A stretch of DNA of 64,000 nt. Source: [Mycobacterium] stephanolepidis. GTDB taxonomy: Bacteria; Actinomycetota; Actinomycetes; Mycobacteriales; Mycobacteriaceae. The notes below the pieces were generated by a model, which saw only the letters and a program-made list of their open reading frames with translations, was not told the DNA's origin and did no database searches. The DNA is taken from assembly GCF_002356335.1 (NCBI RefSeq), contig NZ_AP018165.1, forward strand, positions 4,774,001 through 4,838,000. The letters run 5' to 3'. Made by a program: the position numbers and the translations under genes. Shown here one piece after another: positions 8,443 to 16,609 of this stretch (positions are counted from its first letter, which is position 1; each line of letters opens with the position of its first letter).

Positions 8443-9447
8443 ATGAGCGCGACAGCAGAGGGTAGTTCGCTGGCCAATGTGCTGGATTCCCGGCGATTGT
8501 TTCAGTTCGTCGTGGCCGCGGAAGCCCCGACGCTCGCGGCCGCAGCAGCCGAGCTGTTCATCACGCAACAGGCGCTGTCGTCGGCGATACGCCAGCTGGA
8601 GCGCGACCTCGGCGTCGCACTCTTCTCGCGCGCGCAACGCAGCCTGCAACTGACCGATGCCGGCCATGAGCTGTACACCGGCGCAAAACCGCTTCTGGCC
8701 GGAATACGAGTACTGGCCAACGCGACACGAAACCGCTCGAATCCCCAGCGGGCCTTTGTCATCGGACACTCTCCGGCGATCTCCAGTGAAGAGGTCTACC
8801 GGATCGTCGAGCCGATGGTCATCGCGGATCCCACGGTGTCGATCACCATCCGACAGGTCTTCCCGAGCACCATGGGTGATGGCCTTCTGGACGGCTCACT
8901 CGACTTAGCGCTACGGCGCGGGGTGGATATGCCCGCCGATCTGGCCACCGACACCCTGCTGTACCAGCCATTGCGTATCGCCGTCGTGCGGTCTCACACC
9001 CTTGCCGCCCACGATCGCATCGACATCACCGAGATCGCCGAGCACCCCATCGTGGTGTGGGCTCCGCCCCGCCACTCGTTCTACACGGACTTGCTGGTTT
9101 CACATTGCCGCCGAAGCGGTTTCGAACCCCAACTGCTGGTCAATCCGGTGCAGGGCACTCCGCCGTACACGGCCGTGCTTGCCCACCCCGATCACTGCGC
9201 GTTCGTCACCGACGAGCCGGGCGCCGTCTACCACGGCAAGGTAAAGGTGATCGAGATCGCCAATCCCCCATTGGTTCCCGTCCAGGCGGTATGGCTCCCG
9301 CACTCGGTGTCAACGATCCGCAACAGGATCTTCGAGGCCGCTCGTGGTGCGAGTGTTGTCAGCGCGGGAACGCAGTTGGAAGATGGAGAGATCCGGAAAA
9401 GCATTCCGAGTCCCTCCCATGTCACACACGCATCGGATGTTCAGTGA
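8443..9447 (+). CDS. LysR-family transcriptional regulator
   Basis: The product has about 334 residues. The N-terminal winged helix-turn-helix reads FQFVVAAEAPTLAAAAAELFITQQALSSAIRQLER, and a periplasmic-binding-like effector domain occupies about 95-300. ATG 8443 lies 12 bp behind AGGAG (8426-8430); TTG 8437 would give tighter spacing and cannot be excluded. It is divergently oriented to the SDR gene, with 148 bp between them. The last 29 bp overlap the next gene, so both may be co-transcribed. Inducer unknown. Confidence 0.9.
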   Translation: MSATAEGSSLANVLDSRRLFQFVVAAEAPTLAAAAAELFITQQALSSAIRQLERDLGVALFSRAQRSLQLTDAGHELYTGAKPLLAGIRVLANATRNRSNPQRAFVIGHSPAISSEEVYRIVEPMVIADPTVSITIRQVFPSTMGDGLLDGSLDLALRRGVDMPADLATDTLLYQPLRIAVVRSHTLAAHDRIDITEIAEHPIVVWAPPRHSFYTDLLVSHCRRSGFEPQLLVNPVQGTPPYTAVLAHPDHCAFVTDEPGAVYHGKVKVIEIANPPLVPVQAVWLPHSVSTIRNRIFEAARGASVVSAGTQLEDGEIRKSIPSPSHVTHASDVQ

Positions 9448-10069
9448 TCGCCAGGACGCGGGCCGCGTGCTGGCAAGCATCCTTGCGCCCTACCGGGAGC
9501 AGGATGTGGTGGTGCTTGCGTTGCCGCGCGGCGGAATACCGGTGGGGCGGGAGATCGCGGCAGCCCTGAACGCCCCTCTAGAGGTGCTGGTCGTTCGCAA
9601 GCTCGGCGTACCCGGACACGAGGAGTACGCGATGGGAGCCATCGCCAGCGGCGGAGAGGTGGTCGTCGACGCGGACATTGTGCGCACCATGGGGATCAGC
9701 CGGGAACAGCTCCGCGATGTCACCGCCAACGAGCGTCGTGAGCTTGCCCGGCGCGAACAGCTGTATCTGAGACATCGCGACATCGAAATCGACGACAAGA
9801 CCGTCATCCTGGTCGACGACGGCATTGCCACCGGCGCCACGATGCGGGTCGCACTGCTCGCGATCAGGCGAACATCGCCTGCCCGGGTGGTGGCGGCCGT
9901 TCCTGTTGCACCGCGATCGGCGTTCCACCGATTCAGTTCCTTGGTGGACGATTTCGTGGTTGCGTCTTGTCCGTCCGTGTTCCAGGCAGTGGGGGATGCG
10001 TACGAGGACTTTCGCCAGGTCTCCGATGACGAGGTCCGCGCCCTGCTCTCGCCGCCGATCACCAAATAG
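9419..10069 (+). CDS. Phosphoribosyltransferase-domain protein
   Basis: The 216-residue product has a type-I phosphoribosyltransferase fold. The PRPP loop VILVDDGIATGATM is at about residue 120, and the N-terminal LPRGGIPVGREIA and VVRKLGVPGHEEYAMGAI segments are those of stand-alone PRTase-like proteins found beside stress genes. The true substrate of this subgroup is not established. The start is inside the end of the LysR gene (29-bp overlap), suggesting coupling; longer in-frame starts at 9344 would lie deep inside LysR and are rejected. Confidence 0.85.
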   Translation: MSHTHRMFSDRQDAGRVLASILAPYREQDVVVLALPRGGIPVGREIAAALNAPLEVLVVRKLGVPGHEEYAMGAIASGGEVVVDADIVRTMGISREQLRDVTANERRELARREQLYLRHRDIEIDDKTVILVDDGIATGATMRVALLAIRRTSPARVVAAVPVAPRSAFHRFSSLVDDFVVASCPSVFQAVGDAYEDFRQVSDDEVRALLSPPITK

Positions 10070-10095
10070 TGCGGTCGGACGCATACCGTGGTGGC

Positions 10096-10524
10096 ATGCG
10101 CCTGGTTGTGACGGCAGTCCTGCCCCTATTCCTCATGGTGGGCTGTGGCGACCATGGGCTCGATACGCCACGGGCGGCAGCCGATACCTCGGCCACTACG
10201 CCGACGGAGATCCCGCCCACCGCTTCATCTGTGGTGTTTGAGGACGACGCACGAATCCTGGACAGCCGTCCGATGACATTCGACACGTGGAGTCGCTCCG
10301 CCGACGACAGTGCAGTGATCGTGCACTTCACCAGCGGCACCCCGCAATGCCACGGCGTGCACGCCACCGTCCGCGAGACCGCTGACGCCGTCGAGATCGC
10401 GTTGCGCGGTGGTACGCCGCCGGAAGCCGTGGGCAAGGCCTGCATCCTGATCGCCGTTCAAGGCAGCCTTACCGTGCCACTGGCGACCCCACTTGCCGAC
10501 CGAAGTGTCCTCAGCGCGTCCTGA
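10096..10524 (+). CDS. Small putative lipoprotein
   Basis: The 142-residue product has a short signal peptide ending in the lipobox LMVGC (Cys 17), followed by a Thr/Ala/Pro linker and a domain of about 100 residues. That domain has two cysteines (in TPQCHG and GKACIL) that could form a disulfide. No family is recognised. It follows the phosphoribosyltransferase gene by 26 bp and meets the frameshifted exonuclease-family gene head-on. Start chosen at ATG 10096 because the signal peptide begins there; the in-frame start at 10069 adds nine residues. Confidence 0.75.
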   Translation: MRLVVTAVLPLFLMVGCGDHGLDTPRAAADTSATTPTEIPPTASSVVFEDDARILDSRPMTFDTWSRSADDSAVIVHFTSGTPQCHGVHATVRETADAVEIALRGGTPPEAVGKACILIAVQGSLTVPLATPLADRSVLSAS

Positions 10525-10527
10525 CTG

Positions 10528-11564
10528 TCACTTCACGGGGTCGTGTTTGAAGCTCACCCTGACGATGCCGTGGTCCCCGGTACCGGTCTCCCGGTGATTC
10601 TCGAAGTTGAGATGATCGTTGTTGATCAGCAGCCCTTCGAAGAGCCACACCCGTTTACGGCTGTGGTCATAGAACTGCTCGCTCACCATCACGTGGTCGA
10701 GAGACTCCCGCAGATCTTGATGCACGTGGGTGTAATACACGTCGCGGGTGTCCCGGTACTCCTGCAACGTCTGCGCCGAATAAAGACCAAAATCACTCCC
10801 CCTTGAGAGTCTCCGACGAGATACCGGGGCTGGCTCGTCAGGATGTTCGCAGTGTTGCTCTCTTTGCCGTCATTGATATCGCCCAGCACGACGACCGGAG
10901 TCTCCGTGTCGCGCATGACGCCGTTGAGCAGCACCCGCACGGCCACCGCCTCGGCCGTTCGGCGGATGGTTGAGATCCCGTCGCCCAGCGCTTGTTGATG
11001 TGGCCGATACGTCGCCGAGGACTTCTTGTACCAGGCCTCCTTGCTGATCTGCGTGGGCAGCTTGGACTTGAGGTGCACCACAAAGACTTCCGTGGCCGGT
11101 TCGTCGTCGCGTAGCTGAACCTGAAAGTTCAAGACCGGCCGGGAGAAGCTCTTGATCGAGACGTCGATGACGGGTGCCTGCGGGTCGGCCGGGTCGTCCC
11201 GGGATTCGAGCCGCACCGCCTTGGGGAAGTCGGTTATCCACTTGGGCTTTCCAGTGAGGAGACCCTTGCGCACCAACGCGGCGCAGGTGATCGAGGTTCC
11301 TACCGCCGGAGTGGCCAGGACGTCGTACTCGTCGGTCAGGCCCTGCGGATCTACCGCAAGGACCGCCTCCAGGGCACTTTTGCTCCAGACTTCCTGCAGC
11401 CCGACGACATCGGCGCCGAGAGTGCCCAGTTGCCATGCCGCCCATTCGGTTTTGCGCTTGAACTCCTCGAGAGTCCATGGCTTTGTCGTGGCGTAGAGCG
11501 GAGTGTCTGCGTCCTGCAGGTTGTACATGTTGAACGTCGCGACGCTGAACGTGGTGCGGACCAT
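10528..11564 (-). pseudogene. Endonuclease/exonuclease/phosphatase family gene with -1 frameshift
   Basis: The first 255 codons give a convincing EEP-family enzyme: FSVATFNMYNLQD, then DVVGLQEVW, and VVLGDINDGKESN. At a run of five C (10798-10802, G on the coding strand) the frame breaks. The C-terminal part, including LDHVMVSEQF and the catalytic TGDHGIVRVSF, continues in another frame to 10528. Adding one G to the run restores a single 345-codon gene. The predicted substrates are nucleic acid or phosphoesters. It is either a real inactivation or an indel error in a homopolymer. ATG 11564 is preferred over TTG 11573. Confidence 0.75.
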
Positions 11565-11719
11565 GATCGCCAAGGTATTCCGCGAACCGTCGAACGTCGA
11601 GAGTATTCACCCGGTTGCCACTCATCCGTCACACCGGAGCGCCCACCAACCGCGAGCACGCCAGGTGGGGTTCTCGTGTTGTTTCCTGTCCAGCCATGTT
11701 CCGTGGCTAACTTCCAGCC

Positions 11720-12379
11720 ATGGACATGGGTCTGGCGCCCTCGGACGTCATGGATCCGATGTATTGGCTGGGCGATGGCGGACTATTCGGCGGCGCCGTC
11801 TTGGCCGGTGTCATGGTCATCGTCTTCATCGAAACTGGCCTACTGTTTCCCTTCCTGCCCGGTGACACGCTGTTGTTCTCCGCGGGGCTGATTGCCGCTC
11901 AGCCGAATTCCCCTGTCTCGATCCAGGTGCTGGCGCCATACGCGGCATTAGCGGCCCTGCTGGGAAGTCAATGCGGGTACGTCATCGGACGCCGGCTGGG
12001 CCCGGCATTGTTCAAGAAGGAAGACGCACGTTTCTTCAAACAGCGGTATCTGACCGCCTCGCGAGAGTTCTTCGACAGACACGGACCCAAGACACTGCTC
12101 GTCGCCCAGTTCATCGGCGTGGTCCGCACCTTCACTCCGGTAATCGCCGGCATGTCCGGCATGCGTTATCCAATATTCCTGCTGTACAACGCTATTGGCA
12201 GCGCAGCATGGGGTGTCGGGTTGACGACGGTCGGCTACTTTCTGGGTAACGTCGCCTTCGTCGGCGAGCATCTGGACATCTTCATCCTGGTGATCGCCAT
12301 CTTGTCGACGCTTCCAGCCGCCGCCACGGCGGCCAAGGTGTACCTGGAGAAGCGGCGCGCAGTCACCGATAACGGCTAG
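11720..12379 (+). CDS. DedA-family membrane protein
   Basis: The 219-residue polytopic membrane protein carries the DedA (SNARE-associated) signature. Residues about 30-55 include FIETGLLFPFLPGDTLLFSAG, and the loop with FFDRHGPKTLLVAQFIGVVRTFTPVIAGMSGM holds the conserved Arg and Gly residues. DedA proteins act in membrane lipid (polyprenyl or phospholipid) flipping and stress tolerance. It is a single gene converging on the CGNR regulator with a 4-bp overlap. An alternative ATG lies two codons downstream. Confidence 0.9.
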   Translation: MDMGLAPSDVMDPMYWLGDGGLFGGAVLAGVMVIVFIETGLLFPFLPGDTLLFSAGLIAAQPNSPVSIQVLAPYAALAALLGSQCGYVIGRRLGPALFKKEDARFFKQRYLTASREFFDRHGPKTLLVAQFIGVVRTFTPVIAGMSGMRYPIFLLYNAIGSAAWGVGLTTVGYFLGNVAFVGEHLDIFILVIAILSTLPAAATAAKVYLEKRRAVTDNG

Positions 12380-12996
12380 GCACCCGTCGCGGTTTGGCGG
12401 TCGTAATGCCGCTTCACCCGCGCGCGGTTGCCGCATTTCGGGGTGCACCATTCCCGACGGGGATGTTCCTTGACGAAGTAGAGCACGCAGTGCGACGCCA
12501 GGCAGGCCCGCAGCCGGTGACGTTCCGGGCCACCGAAGAAGTCGATTGCCTGACGCGCGATCAGACCGACCGTCAACCGCGCTTGCGATCCGCGGGCCGT
12601 CGCCGCCCTGCTGGGTTCTCCGTTCGCCGGCCACACAAGCTCCGCTCGGGCACGAGCGAGCGTATTGATCGTGGCGACGGCCTGGGTGTGCGTCATGCCG
12701 GATGTCGGCGGTCTCGGATCTGCGGTGACCTCTGCGGCCAGACACCGTAGTGCGTCACGCAGAGCCCGCAGATCGTCGGCGATGAACTGGGCGTCCTCCA
12801 GCGAGAAGGCAATGGTGTGTGCCCCCGATTCGACCAGTATCCGATCCGCCATCGCCTCGAGCCATGCGTGCACAGGCTCATCGCCCTCCAGAGCATCCCG
12901 CACATCGCCGCGCCCACCGCGGACGGTATTCATCAGCTCGACCGGGAGTGGTTCACCCAAGATGGCGGCGATAGTGCCCGACGTGCTCGTTTCCAC
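12376..12996 (-). CDS. CGNR zinc-finger regulator (ABATE domain)
   Basis: The 206-residue product has an N-terminal ABATE/stress-response domain (PLPVELMNTVRGGRGD at residues 16-31) and a C-terminal CGNR zinc finger. The finger has zinc-binding cysteines in LRACLASHCVLYF and WCTPKCGNRARVKRHY. Proteins of this layout are presumed DNA-binding regulators of neighbouring genes. It is transcribed divergently from the small secreted protein at 13132, and a 30-bp near-perfect palindrome lies between them, a natural candidate for its operator. Confidence 0.9.
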   Translation of the reverse strand: METSTSGTIAAILGEPLPVELMNTVRGGRGDVRDALEGDEPVHAWLEAMADRILVESGAHTIAFSLEDAQFIADDLRALRDALRCLAAEVTADPRPPTSGMTHTQAVATINTLARARAELVWPANGEPSRAATARGSQARLTVGLIARQAIDFFGGPERHRLRACLASHCVLYFVKEHPRREWCTPKCGNRARVKRHYDRQTATGA

Positions 12997-13074
12997 GCCA
13001 CGACCTTATCCCTACTAATGGATGGTGCCACTTGTAACCATGTGGCCTATCTAACAGTGCAGAGGAAATACCGT

Positions 13075-13104
13075 CTAATGTCTAGAGGTTCCTCTAAACG
13101 TTAG
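13075..13104. promoter_or_regulatory. 30-bp imperfect palindrome between CGNR gene and secreted-protein gene
   Basis: The arms CTAATGTCTAGAGG and CCTCTAAACGTTAG are separated by TT and match at 12 of 14 positions; the inner TAGAGG-TT-CCTCTA is perfect. The site ends 27 bp before the start of the secreted-protein gene and 79 bp before the divergent CGNR gene. It could be an operator for the CGNR protein. In RNA it could also fold as a hairpin over the leader. Confidence 0.55.
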
Positions 13105-13131
13105 GACTTTCCGACGGTGGAAGGAACCACC

Positions 13132-13446
13132 ATGAACACCCAGATCACCTCATTCACTCGGTCGGCCATCCGATCGGCAGTTTCGTTCATGGCGGCGCTG
13201 GCCGCACTCACAGCGATGACCGTGGCCTCATTCGCATTCACTGCACAGGCCTCTGCATCCGCCGGAGGCGGGTCGTCTGCCGCCGACACCGTGAATCAGC
13301 TACAGGCGCAGGGTTACACCGTTCAGTTGAACGGCATCGCAGACACGCCACTGTCTGAGTGTGTGGTGACCGGTGTCGAAGGACTGCGCGGCGCCACCGC
13401 TTTCTCCACGGTGTACGTGGACATCTCGTGCCCCATCCACAACTGA
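13132..13446 (+). CDS. Small secreted mycobacterial protein, family A
   Basis: The 104-residue product has a signal peptide (cleavage likely after QASA, about residue 43) and a short mature domain with DTVNQLQAQGYTVQLNG and two cysteines (ECVVTG and DISCP). The mature part resembles the product at 29103-29405 (SVINDLKSNGYRV, QCTVQG, YVTLAC), so the two are paralogues. The ATG is behind GGAAGGA. A hairpin terminator follows immediately. The function of this short exported family is not known to me. Confidence 0.8.
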   Translation: MNTQITSFTRSAIRSAVSFMAALAALTAMTVASFAFTAQASASAGGGSSAADTVNQLQAQGYTVQLNGIADTPLSECVVTGVEGLRGATAFSTVYVDISCPIHN

Positions 13447-13460
13447 AGTCACGCTTCAAA

Positions 13461-13513
13461 CGCTAAACGCGGACCGCCCCCGGTCGTATGGCCGTGGGAG
13501 TCCGCGTTTGGCG
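13461..13513 (+). terminator. Hairpin terminator after secreted-protein gene
   Basis: AAACGCGGAC (13465-13474) pairs with GTCCGCGTTT (13500-13509), and flanking CGC/GCG extend the stem. The inner segment GACCGCCCCCGGTC can fold further. There is no long U tract, as is usual for mycobacterial terminators. It lies 15 bp after the stop codon. Confidence 0.7.
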
Positions 13514-13671
13514 TATTCGGTTGTCTTGCTTAATCGAACAGGCCGGTGATCGAGATTATTCCGGTCCTGACTGACTGACTTATCACAGGCGATGGCGGAT
13601 TGCAGCGGATAGCGCTCACGTTATTAGAAACATCGCAAGCAGATCGTCAAAAGCATTGGAGCACAGAGAAA

Positions 13672-13956
13672 ATGACCGCCATCACCGCCACCTCGCAGGC
13701 AATCTCCACTAACGCTCGACGCGTTGTCGCCGCGGCCGGCATCGGTCTCGCGATCCTGGTGCCCACCTTCGCCGCCATCGAATTGGCAACGGCTCCCACC
13801 TCCGCTCTGGTCGCCGGCGCCGGCAACAACGGCTCAGGGGGCAACAACCGCGACCACGCTCGGCTGGGCACCGGCCAGTACACGATGAACAACTCCGGCC
13901 CACAGATGCGGTACACCCCTCCCGCCAGTGGCCAGTACATCGGCGGCATCAACTAG
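13672..13956 (+). CDS. Small secreted Gly/Asn-rich protein
   Basis: The 94-residue product has a hydrophobic signal segment (about residues 18-45) and a low-complexity mature part rich in Gly and Asn (GNNGSGGNNRD), ending in PPASGQYIGGIN. An in-frame ATG at 13600 would add 24 residues before the signal and is not preferred. It stands alone between two hairpins. No family or enzymatic residues are recognised; it is probably an exported or cell-surface peptide. Confidence 0.6.
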   Translation: MTAITATSQAISTNARRVVAAAGIGLAILVPTFAAIELATAPTSALVAGAGNNGSGGNNRDHARLGTGQYTMNNSGPQMRYTPPASGQYIGGIN

Positions 13957-13971
13957 CCCATCCGAAACACT

Positions 13972-14009
13972 AAGGGCCGCTTCCGGAATAACATCCGGAA
14001 GCGGCCCTT
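13972..14009. terminator. Strong bidirectional hairpin terminator
   Basis: A perfect 15-bp stem, AAGGGCCGCTTCCGG (13972-13986) with CCGGAAGCGGCCCTT (13995-14009), has an 8-nt loop and is followed by TGTGTTGTT. It separates the rightward secreted-protein gene from the leftward damaged SDR gene and can serve both. Confidence 0.85.
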
Positions 14010-14038
14010 TGTGTTGTTCGGCGCTAAGCCCGACGGGG

Positions 14039-14745
14039 CTAGGGCAAGATCGAGTCCACGTACCCGCCATCGGCGCGAACCGCAGCACCTGTCGTGGCGG
14101 AGGCCAGCGGTGAACTTCACGCTGCGCCTCGTCCCAAGGCAGTGACTTGTCGACGAGCTGATAGACGAAATCTTCCACACCCGCGGTGTGCGTGGGCCCG
14201 GCGATGACCGAGTTGACGGTGACGCCTGACCCCGCCGCATCCTTCGCGAATCCTCGGGTGACTCCCAGCAGCGCGGTTTTGGAGACCCCGTAGTGGATCA
14301 TCTCCTGCGGGATGACAATCGCCGAGTCACTGGCGATCTGAATGATGCGGCCCCATCCGGTGTCGATCATTCCCGGCAAGTACTCGCGGATAAGGCGCAC
14401 GGCGGACAGCACATTCACCTCGAAATAGTTCCGCCACTGTTCATCGGTGATCTCGCGGGCCGGCGCCGCACCGAAGATGCCCAAGTTGTTGACAAGGATG
14501 TCGACCTCGGGGAGTTGCGCACGAAGCAACTCGACACCCTCTGCGGTCGAGACGTCGGCGGCAACACCGATCACGCTGCCGTTCTGAAGCCCGACCTCCG
14601 CGATAGCCGCGTCGACGCGTTCCTGGGACCGGCCGTTGACCACGGCGCGCGCGCCACTGGCCGCGAGCTGCCTAACAATCTCCAGGCCGATGCCCTGTGC
14701 GGAGCCCGTTACTAGCGCTGTCTTACCGGTCAGGTCGATGTTCAC
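14039..14745 (-). pseudogene. Short-chain dehydrogenase with internal out-of-frame deletion
   Basis: The 5' two thirds encode a normal SDR: TGKTALVTGSAQGIGLEI, LVNNLGIFG and HYGVSKTALLG with Tyr-x3-Lys. After WDEAQRE (about 14117) the frame no longer encodes an SDR. The typical SDR end, ATTGAAVRADGGYVDSIL followed by TAG at 14039-14041, is present at once but in a different frame. The roughly 30 residues that normally lie between are missing, so a deletion not divisible by three removed them. The translated frame would otherwise run through the terminator to 13834. Start taken as GTG 14745. Confidence 0.75.
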
Positions 14746-14859
14746 GTATTCATTGAAGTCGCGCCGCACCCGAGTTCATTCCCGAACGGGCAATGGGCGG
14801 CCGTGACAACCGGAAACACCCCCGGATTGAGGCCGAGGGCGTTTCCGGTTCCACACTGC

Positions 14860-15573
14860 TCAGTCCGAACAGCAGCATCCACCCTGCTGAGCCGACGCCA
14901 ACTCCTCCGAGACAACCTCAACCTTGCCGTCAGGACGCCAATCGAACGGGAAAAGCTTGCTCGACTCACCGCGATGCTCATGTGACCACTCAAACCCGAC
15001 CGAGTGGTCCTTCTTGACCACGCCCCAGGTCGCGATCTGACCGGGCCCGACTTCCGCTCCCGGTGCGTTCGCGGTGGTAACCCGACGACTCGGGTCGGCG
15101 GTCGGGCCAGTCAAAGCCTCGACACGTAGATCCACCTTGCCGGGGATCTCCGCACCCCAGCTCGCGAGATCATCGGCTTTGTCGAAGTTGATCGGGACGT
15201 ACTCGATGCCACGCAGTTCCTCGATGAGGCTCGCGAACTCCGCGGGCCAGCCACCCTCATTACCGGTGAAGATCCGCTCGAGGGCGATGCGCTGGCGGGC
15301 ATCCGCCGACTCGTCGATGTAGAACATCAGCTTCATGGTCGCGTCCGGGTCGCCTATCCACATGTTCCCCTTGAACTCGCCCTGGGCAACCACGCCCAGA
15401 TTGCTCAACTCGACGTCACTCCAATGGCCTTCGCTGACATGCCACACCAAGGTGAACAGGCAGTCCCCGTGTGTGGGCTCCTGCGCAAAGCTGCACGGGC
15501 AGGGCAGCTTGCAGCTGCACACGTCGAACCAATCGCCCTTGAGATTCCAGTCGTAGGTATCCGTCGCCGACAT
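14860..15573 (-). CDS. DUF1326 protein with Cys-rich ends, behind copper-type operators
   Basis: The product has about 237 residues. Its N-terminus has DVCSCKLPCPCSFAQEPTHGDC, with five cysteines in 22 residues, the signature of DUF1326. The C-terminus ends in GGCCCSD. Both look suited to metal binding, but the family has no established function. The start at ATG 15573 sits 8 bp behind AAAGGA; the earlier ATG 15582 touches that site. The promoter region holds two palindromes of the CsoR/RicR copper-repressor type, so induction by copper is the best guess. Confidence 0.8.
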   Translation of the reverse strand: MSATDTYDWNLKGDWFDVCSCKLPCPCSFAQEPTHGDCLFTLVWHVSEGHWSDVELSNLGVVAQGEFKGNMWIGDPDATMKLMFYIDESADARQRIALERIFTGNEGGWPAEFASLIEELRGIEYVPINFDKADDLASWGAEIPGKVDLRVEALTGPTADPSRRVTTANAPGAEVGPGQIATWGVVKKDHSVGFEWSHEHRGESSKLFPFDWRPDGKVEVVSEELASAQQGGCCCSD

Positions 15574-15589
15574 TTCGTCCATTCCTTTC

Positions 15590-15608
15590 TATACCCCATA
15601 GGGGTATA
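15590..15608. promoter_or_regulatory. CsoR/RicR-like operator 1 (TATACCCC-N3-GGGGTATA)
   Basis: A perfect inverted repeat with 8-bp arms and a 3-bp spacer lies 16 bp upstream of the DUF1326 start codon. The TACCCC/GGGGTA core is the pattern recognised by mycobacterial copper-sensing repressors of the CsoR/RicR family. It overlaps the probable leader or -10 region of the DUF1326 gene. Confidence 0.7.
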
Positions 15609-15649
15609 TAACCTCCCGAACGTAGCAGCGGCCGGCGCACCTTGGCAAG

Positions 15650-15664
15650 TACCCCTAGGGGGTA
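15650..15664. promoter_or_regulatory. CsoR/RicR-like operator 2 (TACCCC-TAG-GGGGTA)
   Basis: This second copy of the same motif has 6-bp perfect arms and a 3-bp spacer, 60 bp (about six helical turns) from the first copy. It lies between the divergent DUF1326 and amidohydrolase genes, 51 bp before the latter, so it could also affect that promoter. Confidence 0.65.
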
Positions 15665-15715
15665 TATTTCGGAGCCGTTGCAAGGCGAGACACATCGATT
15701 GATATAGATAGGCGT

Positions 15716-16609
15716 ATGCCCGAATCAGCCTTCGACCCCAGACCCGTCAGAAAGATCTGGCAGGAGCTGGGTGTCCCGGGGATCGTGGACGTGCACACCC
15801 ACTTCATGCCCAAGCCCGTCATGGACAAGGTGTGGGCGTACTTCGACTCCGCGGGGCCTCTCATCGGGCGCCCCTGGCCGATCACCTACCGCACCGAAGA
15901 GTCCCAGCGAGTACAGACGCTGCGAGAGTTCGGCGTGCTCCGGTTCACCTCGTTGATCTATGCCCACAAGCCACAGATGGCCGCCTGGCTCAATCAGTGG
16001 GCCGCTCAGTTCGCGGCGCAGACTCCGGACTGCGTGCACACCGCCACCTTCTTTCCCGAAGCCGACGCCGTCGACTACGTGCGCGAGGCAATCGAGGCGG
16101 GCGCCGAGGTCTTCAAGGTCCACATCCAGGTGGGGGCGTTCTCTCCCCTCGATCCGTTGCTCTTCCCCGTGTGGGGGCTTCTTGAGGACGCCGCTGTTCC
16201 AGTGGTCATCCACTGCGGCTCCGGACCAGCACCGGGCGAGTTCACCGGGCCCGAGCCAATCCGGTTGCTACTCAGGCAGTTCCCCCGGCTGCGCCTGATC
16301 ATCGCGCATATGGGTATGCCCGAGTACTCCGACTTTCTCGATATCTCCGCGCGGTACGACGAGGTACGTCTCGACACCACTATGGCCTTCACTGCGTTCT
16401 CCAACGAGAAGGCGCCGTTTCCGGAATCCGCCTACCCGCGACTCATCGAGCTCGGTCATAAGATCTTCTTCGGCAGCGACTTCCCGAACATCCCCTACGG
16501 ATATGCCGAGGCGGTCACCGCGCTGCAGGCGTTGCCCGGAGTCGACGACAGCTGGATGCGCGATGTGCTCTACCGCAATAGCGCCGCGCTTTTCCGCATT
16601 GACGGCTAG
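15716..16609 (+). CDS. Amidohydrolase family protein (amidohydrolase-2 type)
   Basis: The 297-residue metal-dependent TIM-barrel hydrolase or decarboxylase carries VDVHTHFMP (H-x-H metal site, about residue 22), VIHCGSG (about 162), IIAHMGMPEY and the terminal FGSDFPNIPYG with the catalytic Asp. The family includes decarboxylases of the ACMSD type and lactonases. The substrate is not identifiable. A -10-like GATATAGATAG ends just before the ATG, so the mRNA may be leaderless. It meets the acyl-AMP ligase gene head-on with a 4-bp overlap. Confidence 0.85.
   Translation: MPESAFDPRPVRKIWQELGVPGIVDVHTHFMPKPVMDKVWAYFDSAGPLIGRPWPITYRTEESQRVQTLREFGVLRFTSLIYAHKPQMAAWLNQWAAQFAAQTPDCVHTATFFPEADAVDYVREAIEAGAEVFKVHIQVGAFSPLDPLLFPVWGLLEDAAVPVVIHCGSGPAPGEFTGPEPIRLLLRQFPRLRLIIAHMGMPEYSDFLDISARYDEVRLDTTMAFTAFSNEKAPFPESAYPRLIELGHKIFFGSDFPNIPYGYAEAVTALQALPGVDDSWMRDVLYRNSAALFRIDG

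Noticed and set aside
15590..15664. Reading the ACCCC/GGGGT repeats as a rho-independent terminator
   Set aside because: Two copies with identical cores and 3-bp spacers lie upstream of, not after, genes; a 3-nt loop is too tight, and the core matches copper-repressor sites.
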